This document shows positions 26,033-36,493 of a stretch of DNA of 64,000 nucleotides, piece after piece. Numbering within the stretch: position 1 is the stretch's first letter; every line of letters starts with the position of its first letter. The position numbers and the translations under genes were made by a program. Where the stretch lies: assembly GCA_947305795.1 (NCBI GenBank), contig CAMZEK010000006.1, forward strand, positions 20,554 to 84,553, written 5' to 3'. Below the pieces are notes generated by a model. That model saw nothing but the letters and a program-made list of their open reading frames with translations, searched no databases and was not told where the DNA came from. Source of the stretch: an uncultured Bacteroidales bacterium. GTDB lineage: Bacteria > Bacteroidota > Bacteroidia > Bacteroidales > F082.

Positions 26033-28354
26033 TTATTTCTTTTTTGTTGTCCGTTTTTTGGGTGCGTTGTTGGGGTCTTCAATGATGGCCATACATGCTT
26101 CGTATGAGAGCTTTGTCGGGTCGGTGGTCTTCGGGATTTTGAAGTTGCTCTTCTTGTGGGCAATGTAGGGGCCGAAGCGACCGTTCAGCACGCGTAGGTC
26201 CGGGTCTTGCTCGAAGGTGAGGATGATGTTGTTGAGGTCTTTTTCGCGCTTCTCGTTGATGATTTCCACGGCACGGTCATGTTCGATCAAGGCCGGATTG
26301 TCGGTCTTGGCCAGGCTGTAAAACTTATTGTCGTGTTTCACGTAGGGACCGAAACGACCTACTGCCACAACGATTTCCTTGCCTTCGTATTCGCCGAGCG
26401 AACGCGGGAATTCAAACAATTTCAGCACTTCCGCCAAGGTGACATTCTCAATACTCATGTCCTTTTTCAGACCGGCAAAACGAGGCTTTTCCTCCGATTC
26501 GGTGTCGCCGATTTGTGCCACCGGACCGAAACGCCCGACTTTCACATAGACGTTCTTGCCCGTGGCAGGGTCGGTTCCAAGGAGTTTCTCTCCGCTGAAT
26601 TTGCCGGAATTTTCCGTGGTGGAGACGATTTGCTTGTGGAAATCCTTGTAGAAGTCCTTGATCATGGCGTTCCACTCGCGTTTCCCTTCTTCAATCTTGT
26701 CGAATTCCTTCTCCACATTGGCGGTGAAGTTGTAGTCGATGATGCTCTCAAAATACTGCATCAGGAATTTGTTCACCAAGACGCCGATGTCGGTGGGCAA
26801 CAGCTTGCCTTTTTCGGCACCATAGTTTTCCTTTCCGGTCTTTTCCGTGATTTTGTTGTTCTTTAACGATATGATTTTGAAGGTTTTGATTTCGCCTTTC
26901 ACATCGCCTTTGGTGACATATTCGCGCTTCTGGATGGTTGAAATCGTGGGTGCGTATGTGGAGGGGCGACCGATGCCGAGTTCCTCCATTTCGTGTACTA
27001 AACTGGCTTCGTTATAGCGGAAGGGCGGACGGGTAAAGCGTTGCTGGGCTTCCATTTTGTCCAACTCAAGCGCGGTGCCCACCTCGACGGTCGGCAGCAG
27101 GCTGACGGTGTCTTCCGAAGTGTCGTCGTCATAGCTTTCCATGTAGACTTTCAGGAAGCCATCAAAGAGGATGACCTCGCCTTTGGCCACAAATTGCTTG
27201 TCGGTAGACGAAACGCTAATGTTCACGTTGGTGCGTTCAAGCTGTGCATCAGCCATTTGCGAGGCGATGGTGCGTTTCCAAATCAGGTCGTAAAGCTTGC
27301 GCTCATCGGCGGTGCCTTTGATGTCGTGACGGTCCAAATAAGTCGGGCGAATGGCCTCGTGTGCTTCTTGTGCGCCTTTGCTCTTAGTATGGTATTGGCG
27401 CGTCTTCACGTACTCAGTACCGTAGTTTTCTGCGATTTCCTTCTTGGCCATGCCGAGGGCGAGGCTCGAAAGGTTGACCGAGTCGGTACGCATGTAAGTG
27501 ATTTTTCCGGACTCGTAAAGCTGCTGGGCGATACGCATGGTGTTGGCGACCGAGAAACCGAGTTTTCTCGCGGCTTCTTGTTGTAGGGTAGAGGTCGTGA
27601 ATGGCGGTGCAGGATACCTTGTAGCCGGCTTTTTCTCGATGGAATCCACCTTGTAGGAAGCATTGACGCACGATTGCACGAACGCCTTCGTTTCTTCCTC
27701 AGTATCAAAGCGATGCGGAAGTTCGGCGGTCAGGGTGTATTCTTGTCCGTCCTTGATGAAGGTGAACAGAGCCGTGACACGGTAGTTGCTGGTCTGCACA
27801 AAATTCTTGATTTCTTCTTCGCGCTCGACGATGAGGCGCACGGCTACCGACTGCACGCGACCTGCCGAAAGCGCGGGCTTTACTTTTTTCCACAGCAAAG
27901 GCGAAAGCTCATAACCCACAAGGCGGTCGAGGACGCGGCGCGCCTGCTGGGCGGCCACCAAACCCATGTTGATTTCGCGCGGGTGCTCTATGGCGTTCAG
28001 GATGGCCGATTTGGTGATTTCATGGAAAACGATGCGCTTGGTGTCTTTTTTCTTCAAGTCAAGGGCCTCGTAAAGATGCCACGAGATAGATTCTCCTTCG
28101 CGGTCCTCATCGGAAGCGAGCCAAACAGTCTCAGCCGCCTTTGAGAGCTTCTTCAAGTCGGCAACGATGGCCTTCTTGTCGTCCGAAATCTCGTATTCTG
28201 GCTCAAAATCATTTTCAATATTGACACTTAACGTATTCTTGTTCAAGTCGCGGACGTGTCCTTGACTTGCCTTCACCGTGTATTCCTTGCCCAAAAAACC
28301 TTCGATGGTCTTGGCCTTGGCCGGTGATTCCACGATTACTAAATTCTTTGCCAT
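26033..28354 (-). CDS. topA: DNA topoisomerase I (type IA)
   Basis: Relaxes negative supercoils through a transient 5'-phosphotyrosine link. The 773-residue protein starts with the Toprim domain ([22 protein letters not shown]; acidic triad [13 protein letters not shown]), followed by the cleavage core with [18 protein letters not shown] and the catalytic tyrosine in [12 protein letters not shown]. The C-terminal ~190 residues contain GRFGP-type repeats ([45 protein letters not shown]) in place of the zinc fingers of E. coli TopA, the usual form in this phylum. The tail is lysine-rich (KKRTTKKK). A -7 box lies at 28406-28413. Confidence 0.96.
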   Translation of the reverse strand: MAKNLVIVESPAKAKTIEGFLGKEYTVKASQGHVRDLNKNTLSVNIENDFEPEYEISDDKKAIVADLKKLSKAAETVWLASDEDREGESISWHLYEALDLKKKDTKRIVFHEITKSAILNAIEHPREINMGLVAAQQARRVLDRLVGYELSPLLWKKVKPALSAGRVQSVAVRLIVEREEEIKNFVQTSNYRVTALFTFIKDGQEYTLTAELPHRFDTEEETKAFVQSCVNASYKVDSIEKKPATRYPAPPFTTSTLQQEAARKLGFSVANTMRIAQQLYESGKITYMRTDSVNLSSLALGMAKKEIAENYGTEYVKTRQYHTKSKGAQEAHEAIRPTYLDRHDIKGTADERKLYDLIWKRTIASQMADAQLERTNVNISVSSTDKQFVAKGEVILFDGFLKVYMESYDDDTSEDTVSLLPTVEVGTALELDKMEAQQRFTRPPFRYNEASLVHEMEELGIGRPSTYAPTISTIQKREYVTKGDVKGEIKTFKIISLKNNKITEKTGKENYGAEKGKLLPTDIGVLVNKFLMQYFESIIDYNFTANVEKEFDKIEEGKREWNAMIKDFYKDFHKQIVSTTENSGKFSGEKLLGTDPATGKNVYVKVGRFGPVAQIGDTESEEKPRFAGLKKDMSIENVTLAEVLKLFEFPRSLGEYEGKEIVVAVGRFGPYVKHDNKFYSLAKTDNPALIEHDRAVEIINEKREKDLNNIILTFEQDPDLRVLNGRFGPYIAHKKSNFKIPKTTDPTKLSYEACMAIIEDPNNAPKKRTTKKK

Positions 28355-28405
28355 AGATTCAAATTTAATCTCGGGAAGGCAGTATCTTCCCCAATTTTCG
28401 CGTGC

Positions 28406-28413
28406 AAAATTAG
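28406..28413 (-). promoter_or_regulatory. -7 box of the topA-metG unit
   Basis: Reads TAATTTTG on the minus strand, 51 bases before the topA ATG. Confidence 0.5.
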
Positions 28414-28480
28414 TAGAATAAAAGCGGACAAAGGAAATTTTTTTGGAGGAAAATGCTTATTTTATTGATAAACAAAGAGA

Positions 28481-28496
28481 TAATTTTGTAATTTTG
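28481..28496 (+). promoter_or_regulatory. Two tandem -7 boxes before cysQ
   Basis: TAATTTTG occurs twice back to back (28481-28488 and 28489-28496). The second ends four bases before the ATG, so either the mRNA is nearly leaderless or the first box is used. Confidence 0.45.
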
Positions 28497-28500
28497 TCGC

Positions 28501-29226
28501 ATGGAAGAATTGTTGCAATATGCCATCGAAGCTGCTCTCAAGGCTGGCAAAGCCATTATGGAAGTGTATGCCACGTCGTTTGAGGTCTATACCAAGGATG
28601 ACGACTCTCCTGTCACACAGGCCGACTTGAGAGCTAGTCAAATCATTAAGGAAATGCTGAAACCCACGGGTTTACCCTTCGTCAGCGAGGAGGATTTGCC
28701 TCCCGACCGCTCCAAATTTGGGCGCTATTGGCTTGTCGATCCGTTGGACGGCACGGCAGAGTTTGTGAAGCGCAACGGTGAATTTACGGTCAACATTGCC
28801 CTCATCGATGACAAGCGGCCTGTTTTGGGCGTGATTTATGCGCCGGTGATGGATAAAATGTGGGATTCGATACATGTTGGGCTACCACATTGTGACAGCC
28901 ATACAAAAAGGCCTTTCACGGTGTTGGTCAGCCGCTCGCACCGAACGTCTGAGGTGGACGCTTTTATTAATAAGGTATTACGTCCCACCCATCCCGACTT
29001 GGTCATCGACTCGCAAGGTAGCAGTTTGAAATTCGCTCGATTAGCCGAAGGCACGGCAGATGTTTACGTATGTTACAGCAAAACGAAAGAATGGGACACC
29101 GCTGCAGCCGAGGCTATTCTCTGTGCCGCAGGCGGCAAAGTGCTTCGTATTAATGACGGCAAACCTTTGGAATACAGCAAAAAAGACTACCCCAATCCGC
29201 CGTTTGTGGCTTGGGCACTGCAATAA
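28501..29226 (+). CDS. cysQ: 3'(2'),5'-bisphosphate nucleotidase CysQ
   Basis: Mg-dependent, lithium-sensitive phosphatase of the inositol monophosphatase fold that recycles 3'-phosphoadenosine 5'-phosphate made in sulfate assimilation and sulfation. The 241-residue protein has all metal-binding motifs: SEEDLPPDR, DPLDGTAEFVKRNGEFTVNIAL and EWDTAAAEAILCAAGG. It is a little shorter than E. coli CysQ. No other sulfate-assimilation gene is in the window, although comB (sulfonate metabolism) is about 5 kb away. It ends two bases before the stop of the convergent map gene. An inositol-1-monophosphatase role is possible but the FVKRNGEFTVNIAL run fits CysQ better. Confidence 0.9.
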   Translation: MEELLQYAIEAALKAGKAIMEVYATSFEVYTKDDDSPVTQADLRASQIIKEMLKPTGLPFVSEEDLPPDRSKFGRYWLVDPLDGTAEFVKRNGEFTVNIALIDDKRPVLGVIYAPVMDKMWDSIHVGLPHCDSHTKRPFTVLVSRSHRTSEVDAFINKVLRPTHPDLVIDSQGSSLKFARLAEGTADVYVCYSKTKEWDTAAAEAILCAAGGKVLRINDGKPLEYSKKDYPNPPFVAWALQ

Positions 29227-29228
29227 TT

Positions 29229-30083
29229 TTAGTGTGTCAGGATTTCCAACCCTGTTTCAGTCATGAGGAAGGTGTGTTCCCATTGGGCTGAGGGCAGCTC
29301 GTCTTCGGTGATGACGGTCCAGCCGTCGGCACTGTCGATGAAGACTTTCCATGTGCCCATGTTGATCATCGGCTCGATGGTGAACACCATGCCTGGCACG
29401 AGTAGCATTCCCGTGCCTTTTTTGCCGTAATGCAACACTTCAGGGTCGTCGTGGAACTTGAGGCCCACGCCGTGGCCACAGAGGTCGCGCACCACGCTGA
29501 AACCGTTCTTATGGGCATGTTTCTCGATGGCGTTGCCGATGTCGCCGACGAAGCCAAAGGGCTTGGCTGCCTCCATGCCAATGTAAAGGCATTCCTTGGC
29601 CACGTCCACCAGTTTTTGCTTGCGCGTAGAGGTCTGCCCGATGAAGTACATGCGCGAAGCGTCAGAATAGAAACCGTCCAAGATGGTGGTGACGTCCACG
29701 TTGATGATGTCGCCTTCTTTTAGGATTTCCTTGGCAGAGGGAATGCCGTGGCATACCACCTCGTTGATGGAAGTGCAGACACTTTTCGGGAAGCCTTCGT
29801 AGCCCAAAGGAGCTGGGATAGCACCATGCTCGATGGTATAATTATGAACCAACTCGTTGATTTCCAACGTGCTCATTCCCTCGTGTATTTTTTCGCCTAC
29901 AAGGTCAAGGATGGCTGTGGTGATGACACCGCTTTTCCTGATGCCTTCAATCTCTTCAGGCGTGCGGATGAGGGTGCGTTTGGGCACCATCACGCCTTTG
30001 CTTTCCAAATACATCACTTTCCGGTCCAATGCTGTCGGTTCTTGTCCGGCTGGGACACGCCATCTTTTACGTCTGTTAAACAT
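29229..30083 (-). CDS. map: Type I methionine aminopeptidase
   Basis: Removes the initiator methionine from new proteins. The 284-residue product has the five metal ligands of the pita-bread fold: Asp in INVDVTTILDG, Asp in YSDASRMYFIG, His in LCGHGVGLKFH, Glu in FTIEPMINMG and Glu in SAQWEHTFLM. An N-terminal extension of about 40 residues (FNRRKRWRVPAGQEPTALDRKVMYLESKG) precedes the catalytic domain, and the substrate-pocket residues CTSINEVVCHGIP are standard. A -7 box at 30103-30110 lies 20 bases before the ATG, so the extension is probably real. Confidence 0.94.
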   Translation of the reverse strand: MFNRRKRWRVPAGQEPTALDRKVMYLESKGVMVPKRTLIRTPEEIEGIRKSGVITTAILDLVGEKIHEGMSTLEINELVHNYTIEHGAIPAPLGYEGFPKSVCTSINEVVCHGIPSAKEILKEGDIINVDVTTILDGFYSDASRMYFIGQTSTRKQKLVDVAKECLYIGMEAAKPFGFVGDIGNAIEKHAHKNGFSVVRDLCGHGVGLKFHDDPEVLHYGKKGTGMLLVPGMVFTIEPMINMGTWKVFIDSADGWTVITEDELPSAQWEHTFLMTETGLEILTH

Positions 30084-30102
30084 GTTGCTTTGAAATTTCG
30101 CG

Positions 30103-30110
30103 CAAAAATA
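30103..30110 (-). promoter_or_regulatory. -7 box of map
   Basis: Reads TATTTTTG on the minus strand, 20 bases before the map ATG. Confidence 0.5.
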
Positions 30111-30124
30111 GGGATTTTTTCAAT

Positions 30125-32089
30125 TCATTTGGCAATGACAATGCCCAACTGGCGGTTGAGTTGTCTGCGGATTTCGTCAAGGTCTTTCTTTTGCTTCAAA
30201 AGAATGAGCTGATTCTCTAACTCCGTTGCGTTTTTCAAACTCTCTTCGACAGTCTTGCGACGCTCCTCAATGATGAGATCCTTGTAGCGGTAAATCGAGG
30301 ATAAAACGGTGGCTTTCAACACATCTTCTTCTCGTTTGACGAAAATGCCGTACTTTTCCCATTGGTCGAGTTTGTAGGGCGAAGAAAGTAGGTCGGCAGC
30401 CAACTGGGCGATGTTTTCGTCCTCGTTGGAGGTGAAATATTGGTCATCAGGGATGCTGCCCTCGTCGATGGCATGGTCGAAGAGGTCGAAGATTTTCTTG
30501 TTGACGGGGTCAACGAAGAGGCACTCATCGTTTTTCAGGTCATCGATGATGAACTGCGCCACGGAGACTTGCTCGTAAACCGTTTGTCCGTTCTCATCGA
30601 AACGCTCGTCAGTAATCATCTCCCGACCGTACATGAGCAGCAGTTTCACCAATTCACGTTCTTGGTAGTAGCCCGCAGGAAGCTGTTCTTCAAGGGTTTC
30701 CTCCTGTTTAGGTTGCGTCACCGTCGTGGTTTCCGTCTCGGGAACTACTTCACCTTCCACTCCTAACGACTTCTTGAATTTTGCCCGCAGAATCTTGTTC
30801 AGCTCATTGGTGAGTGTCTGCTCGGGCATGTCCAAAAGGCGGCTGCATTCCTTGACATAGGTGATTCGGAAGATGCTGTCAGGGATGACGGAGATGGTTT
30901 CCACAATCTCCCGGATGACCTGCCCGCGTTTGATGGGATCGTTTTGGGCATCTTTCAGCAAGAGTTCCGTCTTAAAACGAACGAAATCTTTTGCATTTTC
31001 TTTCAAGTAGTTGCTGACATATTCCGTCGAAAACTCCTTGCCAAAAGTGTCGGGGTCGTGCTCGGGTGGTAGTACCACAACGCGCACGTTCATACCTTCG
31101 GAGAGAATCATGTCTGTGCCTCGCAAAGCTGCATGAAGTCCCGCTGCATCGCCGTCGTAGAGCATGGTGATGTTCTTCGTGTAGCGCTTGACGAGGCGAA
31201 TCTGTTCCATTGTGAGCGAAGTGCCGCTGCTGGCCACCACATTCTCAATACCAATTTGATGCATCCTTAGCACATCAAAATAGCCTTCTACAAGGATGCA
31301 TTCATCGGCCTTGGCGATAGCGTTTTTGGCGAAAAAAATGCCATAGAGCGTCTGTTTCTTGTCGTAAATCTCTGACTCGGGCGAGTTTTGGTATTTCGGG
31401 CTTTTCTTGTCGTTGACAAGGATGCGCCCGCCGAAACCGATAACACGTCCCGTGAGGCTGTGGATGGGGAACATCACGCGACCATGATAGCGGTCGTAGA
31501 GGCCTTTTGAGCCTTTAATGGACAAGCCAATCTGTTCCAAAAGCTCCTCGGAATAGCCATTTTTCTTGGCATGTTCGGTGAAGGCATCCCATTTGGGAGC
31601 TTCGGGATTGTAACCGAGGTGGAACTTCTCGATGATGGGATTGAGGTAGCCGCGCTCACGGAAATATTCCAAGCCAATGGTCTTGCCTTCTTCCGTATTC
31701 CATAGGGTATCAACGAAATACTTGTCAGCAAATTCGTTAATGTTGAACATCTTCTCGCGGATGCTCTGTTGCATCAGTTCCTCGGCGGTCTGTTCCTTTT
31801 CCTCGATTTTGATGTTGTATTTCTTGGCCAAATAGCGCAAAGCCTCGGGATAAGTGAAGTGCTCGTGTTCCATGAGGAACTTGGCCGAATCGCCAGCCTT
31901 GCCGCAACCAAAGCATTTGAAGATGTTTCGGGCGGGATTGACGTTGAAAGACGGCGTTTTCTCGTTGTGGAAAGGACACACGCCAATAAGGTTTGCCCCA
32001 CGTTTCTTCAGCGTGACAAACTCGCCTACAACCTCCTCAATGCGAGCGGTTTGCAGGATTTGTTCGACGGTTTCCCTTGGGATGGCCAT
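30125..32089 (-). CDS. dnaG: DNA primase DnaG
   Basis: Synthesises RNA primers for replication. The 654-residue protein has the N-terminal zinc-ribbon (GVCPFHNEKTPSFNVNPARNIFKCFGCGKAGD), the primase core and Toprim catalytic domain (CILVEGYFDVLRMHQIG, SSGTSLTMEQI, ITMLYDGDAAGLHAALRG) and a C-terminal helical region that would bind DnaB helicase. Residues ~455-480 are a Thr/Glu/Gln-rich linker (VPETETTTVTQPKQEETLEE). It is a single-gene unit with its own -7 box at 32107-32114, divergent from glnS. Confidence 0.95.
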   Translation of the reverse strand: MAIPRETVEQILQTARIEEVVGEFVTLKKRGANLIGVCPFHNEKTPSFNVNPARNIFKCFGCGKAGDSAKFLMEHEHFTYPEALRYLAKKYNIKIEEKEQTAEELMQQSIREKMFNINEFADKYFVDTLWNTEEGKTIGLEYFRERGYLNPIIEKFHLGYNPEAPKWDAFTEHAKKNGYSEELLEQIGLSIKGSKGLYDRYHGRVMFPIHSLTGRVIGFGGRILVNDKKSPKYQNSPESEIYDKKQTLYGIFFAKNAIAKADECILVEGYFDVLRMHQIGIENVVASSGTSLTMEQIRLVKRYTKNITMLYDGDAAGLHAALRGTDMILSEGMNVRVVVLPPEHDPDTFGKEFSTEYVSNYLKENAKDFVRFKTELLLKDAQNDPIKRGQVIREIVETISVIPDSIFRITYVKECSRLLDMPEQTLTNELNKILRAKFKKSLGVEGEVVPETETTTVTQPKQEETLEEQLPAGYYQERELVKLLLMYGREMITDERFDENGQTVYEQVSVAQFIIDDLKNDECLFVDPVNKKIFDLFDHAIDEGSIPDDQYFTSNEDENIAQLAADLLSSPYKLDQWEKYGIFVKREEDVLKATVLSSIYRYKDLIIEERRKTVEESLKNATELENQLILLKQKKDLDEIRRQLNRQLGIVIAK

Positions 32090-32106
32090 AGTATGGGTTT
32101 GATTTG

Positions 32107-32155
32107 CAAAAATACGAGTTTTTGGGTATTGGTTTTAATCATTTTACTATTTTTG
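32107..32155. promoter_or_regulatory. Divergent -7 boxes between dnaG and glnS
   Basis: Minus-strand TATTTTTG (32107-32114) for dnaG and plus-strand TATTTTTG (32148-32155) for glnS, within a 91-base intergenic region. Confidence 0.55.
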
Positions 32156-32180
32156 CGCCTTAATTCAATCCAAAAGACCT

Positions 32181-33926
<1,746 letters not shown>

Positions 33927-33950
33927 ATCAAAATTGTAATCGTCTTGAAT

Positions 33951-34706
33951 TCATTGTTTTGTGGAGACGGAGTGCACACCGTCTCCACTTTTATTTACGA
34001 TAGGCACCGTCTCCACGCAATTCGTTTCAAGGCAAAACTTGATGTCGTCATAAAATCCCAACGTAAACAGGCGTTTCACATGGTGGCAACCCGCCAATGC
34101 GCCTAACAAATTTGCTTGATTTTCAACATAATAATGGTTCAATAAAAGCCCCAAGTCGTCAGTTTCGACGGGGGCTTTTTGCTTTAGCAATTCTATCAAC
34201 ATCCCTGCGCAAAGGCCATCATCCAAGGAAAAATGGCTTTCCGTGCCAGCACAAACGATGACGATGTCTTGTGTAGGTCTGTCACATTGTGGCAGTCGTA
34301 CCAAAATGTGTTTCACAACAGCTTGAGCATTCCTGAAACAGGCCAAAACCACCACTTTGGCACCTTTTACGTTATTAAGGGCGTTGGTGCCGTTGGTGGT
34401 GGTCAGGATGAGGGTCTTGCCTTCGACGGATTTTTTCTTGTATTCCAAAGGCGAGTTGCCCAAGTCGAAACCTTCGATTTTTAGGGCGTTGCGCTCGCCG
34501 CCGCGTAAAGTATTGGCGGCATTGCAAGTGGCGTAAAGGCTTTGCGCTTCCTCGACAGTCTTTACGGGGATGACTTCACTTGCACCATTGTCCAAGGCCG
34601 TGGTGATGACACTCGTCGCCCGCAAGACATCAATCACAACGGCAATTTTCCCGCTGAAATCGATGTCTTGGGCTTGTTGCGCGGTGGAAATAACGCTAAT
34701 GTTCAT
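33951..34706 (-). CDS. comB: 2-phosphosulfolactate phosphatase (ComB family)
   Basis: A 251-residue ComB-family protein. Family signature segments are VVIDVLRATSVITTALDNGASEVIPV, LRGGERNALKIEGFDLGNSPLEY and LILTTTNGTNAL, with DGLCAGML later. In methanogens ComB dephosphorylates 2-phospho-3-sulfolactate in coenzyme M synthesis. In Bacteroidota, which lack coenzyme M, the enzyme has been discussed in connection with sulfolactate and sulfonolipid precursors; which reaction applies here is inference. No ComA-like synthase is in the window. Its last ~12 codons contain a hairpin that acts as the glnS terminator on the other strand. Confidence 0.85.
   Translation of the reverse strand: MNISVISTAQQAQDIDFSGKIAVVIDVLRATSVITTALDNGASEVIPVKTVEEAQSLYATCNAANTLRGGERNALKIEGFDLGNSPLEYKKKSVEGKTLILTTTNGTNALNNVKGAKVVVLACFRNAQAVVKHILVRLPQCDRPTQDIVIVCAGTESHFSLDDGLCAGMLIELLKQKAPVETDDLGLLLNHYYVENQANLLGALAGCHHVKRLFTLGFYDDIKFCLETNCVETVPIVNKSGDGVHSVSTKQ
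33961..33996 (+). terminator. glnS terminator inside the end of comB
   Basis: Perfect stem GTGGAGACGG/CCGTCTCCAC around an eight-base loop, followed by TTTTATTT on the plus strand. It lies entirely within the comB coding frame, where it encodes SGDGVHSVST. Confidence 0.75.
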
Positions 34707-34720
34707 GGTCTTTTTTTTGG

Positions 34721-34829
34721 AAGCAAATCTTACACAAATCTGTCCTAAATATTTTCTTTTTTTTCGGCAAGTCCGATTAGGATGATGCCGAAAAAAACAT
34801 TTGTTTTAGATTTATGTAAGATTTGTTTC
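34721..34829. repeat. Nested inverted repeat between pfkA and comB
   Basis: Outer arms AAGCAAATCTTACACAAATC (34721-34740) and its near-complement GATTTATGTAAGATTTGTTT (34809-34828) enclose an inner hairpin, TTTTTTTCGGCA / TGCCGAAAAAAA. In the inner hairpin the A run follows the stem on both strands, so this is not a standard terminator. It could be a small MITE-like element or a structured leader of comB. Confidence 0.6.
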
Positions 34830-34842
34830 TCAAACAATTACA

Positions 34843-35937
34843 TTAAATTCCCAATGAGATATTCAGTCCTTGAGCTGTTCTCACCAAGTCGCTGTCAAAG
34901 GTGACAAGGTTGGGCTTGGAGACAGCTTCCTTGAGCGAAACCGCCACCAAGTCAGGATGATGGTAGGCCACCATCTGGCCAAACTGTTTGTTGAGTACCA
35001 TCTCGAAGGCCTTCACGCCAAACTCGGCGGACAACACACGGTCGTAGGCAATCGGCACGCCACCACGTTGCAGGTGACCCAAAGTAGTTTCGCGCATGTC
35101 GTGGGTGAAGCCTGCCGCCTTCATCTCCTCGATGAAACGACGACCGATGCCACCCAGTTTCTTGTTCTCGTATCCGACTTCGGCGCTGATTTCGTACACC
35201 TGCTGACCGTCCTTGGGGCGTGCGCCCTCTGATGCCACTACCACGGCGAAGCCACGGTCGTGGTTGAAGCGATGTTCCAAACGCTCTTTCACGATGTTGA
35301 TGTCATAGGGGAACTCGGGCAACAAGCACACTTCTGCGCCACCCGCGATAGCGGAATGCAAGGCAATCCAGCCCGCATCACGACCCATGACTTCGAGAAC
35401 GAAGACGCGGTTGTGCGAAGCCGCGGTAGTTACGAGTTTATCAACCGCCTCAGTAGCAATCTGTACAGCGGTCTGGAAACCGAAGGTGCATTCCGTTGAG
35501 GAAAGGTCGTTGTCGATGGTCTTGGGCACACCGATGATGTTCAGGCCCTTTTCGTAGAGCTTCTGGGAGATGCGCTGCGAGCCGTCGCCGCCGATGCTGA
35601 TGACCGCATCGATGCCCATGTATTGCAGTTTGCGGAGCATCTCGTCGCTGCGGTCAACAGTGCTCCAAGTGCCGTCGGCATTCTTGACGGGCCAACTGAA
35701 CGGACCGCCCTTGTTGGTGGTCTCAATGATGGTGCCGCCGCGGAAGTGGATGCCGCGCACCGACTCGGGTGTAAGCCTGACAACCTCGGTGGGTTCCCAT
35801 AGGATGCCGTTGTAGGCCTGTATGCTGCCGAGCACTTCCCAATCCTTTTCTTGGGAGGCTCTCTTGACGATGGCGCGGATCACTGCGTTCAGGCCTGGAC
35901 AATCACCGCCACCGGTTAGGACTAATAATCGTTTCAT
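34843..35937 (-). CDS. pfkA: 6-phosphofructokinase
   Basis: Glycolytic enzyme converting fructose 6-phosphate to the 1,6-bisphosphate. The 364-residue protein has TGGGDCPGLNAVIRAIV at the N-terminus, SIGGDGSQ at 115-121, VPKTIDNDL at 137-145 (catalytic base TIDND), EVMGRDAGWIALHSAIAGGAE and LGHLQRGG. The Gly in GGDGS indicates ATP as phosphoryl donor, while the Lys in PKTIDND is the residue usual in PPi-dependent enzymes; the combination is known from the so-called group III PFKs. Phosphoryl donor is therefore predicted as ATP but worth testing. It lacks the allosteric-site details of E. coli PfkA that I could check. Nothing suggests an operon with its neighbours. Confidence 0.9.
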   Translation of the reverse strand: MKRLLVLTGGGDCPGLNAVIRAIVKRASQEKDWEVLGSIQAYNGILWEPTEVVRLTPESVRGIHFRGGTIIETTNKGGPFSWPVKNADGTWSTVDRSDEMLRKLQYMGIDAVISIGGDGSQRISQKLYEKGLNIIGVPKTIDNDLSSTECTFGFQTAVQIATEAVDKLVTTAASHNRVFVLEVMGRDAGWIALHSAIAGGAEVCLLPEFPYDINIVKERLEHRFNHDRGFAVVVASEGARPKDGQQVYEISAEVGYENKKLGGIGRRFIEEMKAAGFTHDMRETTLGHLQRGGVPIAYDRVLSAEFGVKAFEMVLNKQFGQMVAYHHPDLVAVSLKEAVSKPNLVTFDSDLVRTAQGLNISLGI

Positions 35938-35979
35938 ATTTAATAATTACTTAAAATTCAAATAGTTAATATAATTCAA

Positions 35980-36429
35980 TCAAAGTAGCATGAAATTGGG
36001 TAAACAGTGTTTACCTTTTTCAGTTTGAATTTTCAAACCAGTGTTTTGGATTTTGGAATGACCTAAATTGGGTAACCGCTGGTTACCTTTTTTAGTTTGA
36101 ATTTCGTAACCAATGTTTACGGAATTGGAATAAATAAGATAAAATTTGCGAATCGACTTTAAGTTTTCCACCGACCAACCTTTTCCAAGTCTATCTGTTA
36201 ACCTTCCCGACAATTCCACCAGCACCTGCTTTCCATACTTTGCCCTATATTCGCCTTCTTGCTCATCTTCAACGATATAGCGACCAATCTCATAATAAGT
36301 GTAAACCATGGCGGTATTCACGGCTGTGACGACTTTGTTTCGTGCTTCGGCCATGAGTTTGGCAATACGGTCGGAAAGAGCATCTATTCGATTGCCTTCC
36401 AAGTGTGTCAATCCTTTGTCTTCATCCAT
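35980..36429 (-). pseudogene. Truncated DUF1016 (YhcG-type nuclease) gene, N-terminal domain only
   Basis: The 149-residue ORF matches the DUF1016 N-terminal domain: DRIAKLMAEARNKVVTAVNTAMVYTYYEIGRYIVEDEQEGEYRAKYGKQVLVELSGRLTDRLGKGWSVENLKSIRKFYLIY. Full-length family members are about 330-380 residues, with a C-terminal PD-(D/E)xK nuclease domain; that part is missing. After residue ~100 the frame runs into tandem 12-residue units (two 24-residue repeats) and stops. It could be a decayed remnant or a functional stand-alone DNA-binding fragment; such short forms seem to occur elsewhere in Bacteroidota. It lies 64 bases downstream of aspS, with a hairpin between, and has no -7 box I can see. 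Confidence 0.7.
35997..36140. repeat. 36-base periodic tandem repeat with palindromes
   Basis: Four ~36-base units, best seen as two 72-base repeats. Each unit is centred on a palindrome: GGTAAAC-AGT-GTTTACC (35999-36015), CAAACCAGTGTTTTGG (36035-36050, imperfect), GGTAACC-GCT-GGTTACC (36071-36087) and GTAACC-AAT-GTTTAC (36106-36120, imperfect). The first and third units share TTTTAGTTTGAATT-like flanks. The period keeps the reading frame of the DUF1016 gene. Confidence 0.8.
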
Positions 36430-36453
36430 GGTTTATAAATTTAATAATAGGAC

Positions 36454-36488
36454 ATTGTAGGGCTGCCATACCATGACAGCCCTACAAT
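36454..36488. repeat. Hairpin between aspS and the DUF1016 gene
   Basis: Perfect 12-base inverted repeat ATTGTAGGGCTG / CAGCCCTACAAT with an 11-base loop, starting just after the aspS stop. No T run on the minus strand, so termination would be weak or factor-dependent. Confidence 0.65.
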
Positions 36489-36493
36489 CATAA

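Noticed and set aside
35980-36140. Repeat array considered as a CRISPR
   Set aside because: Units are contiguous, lie in a coding frame and have no unique spacers.
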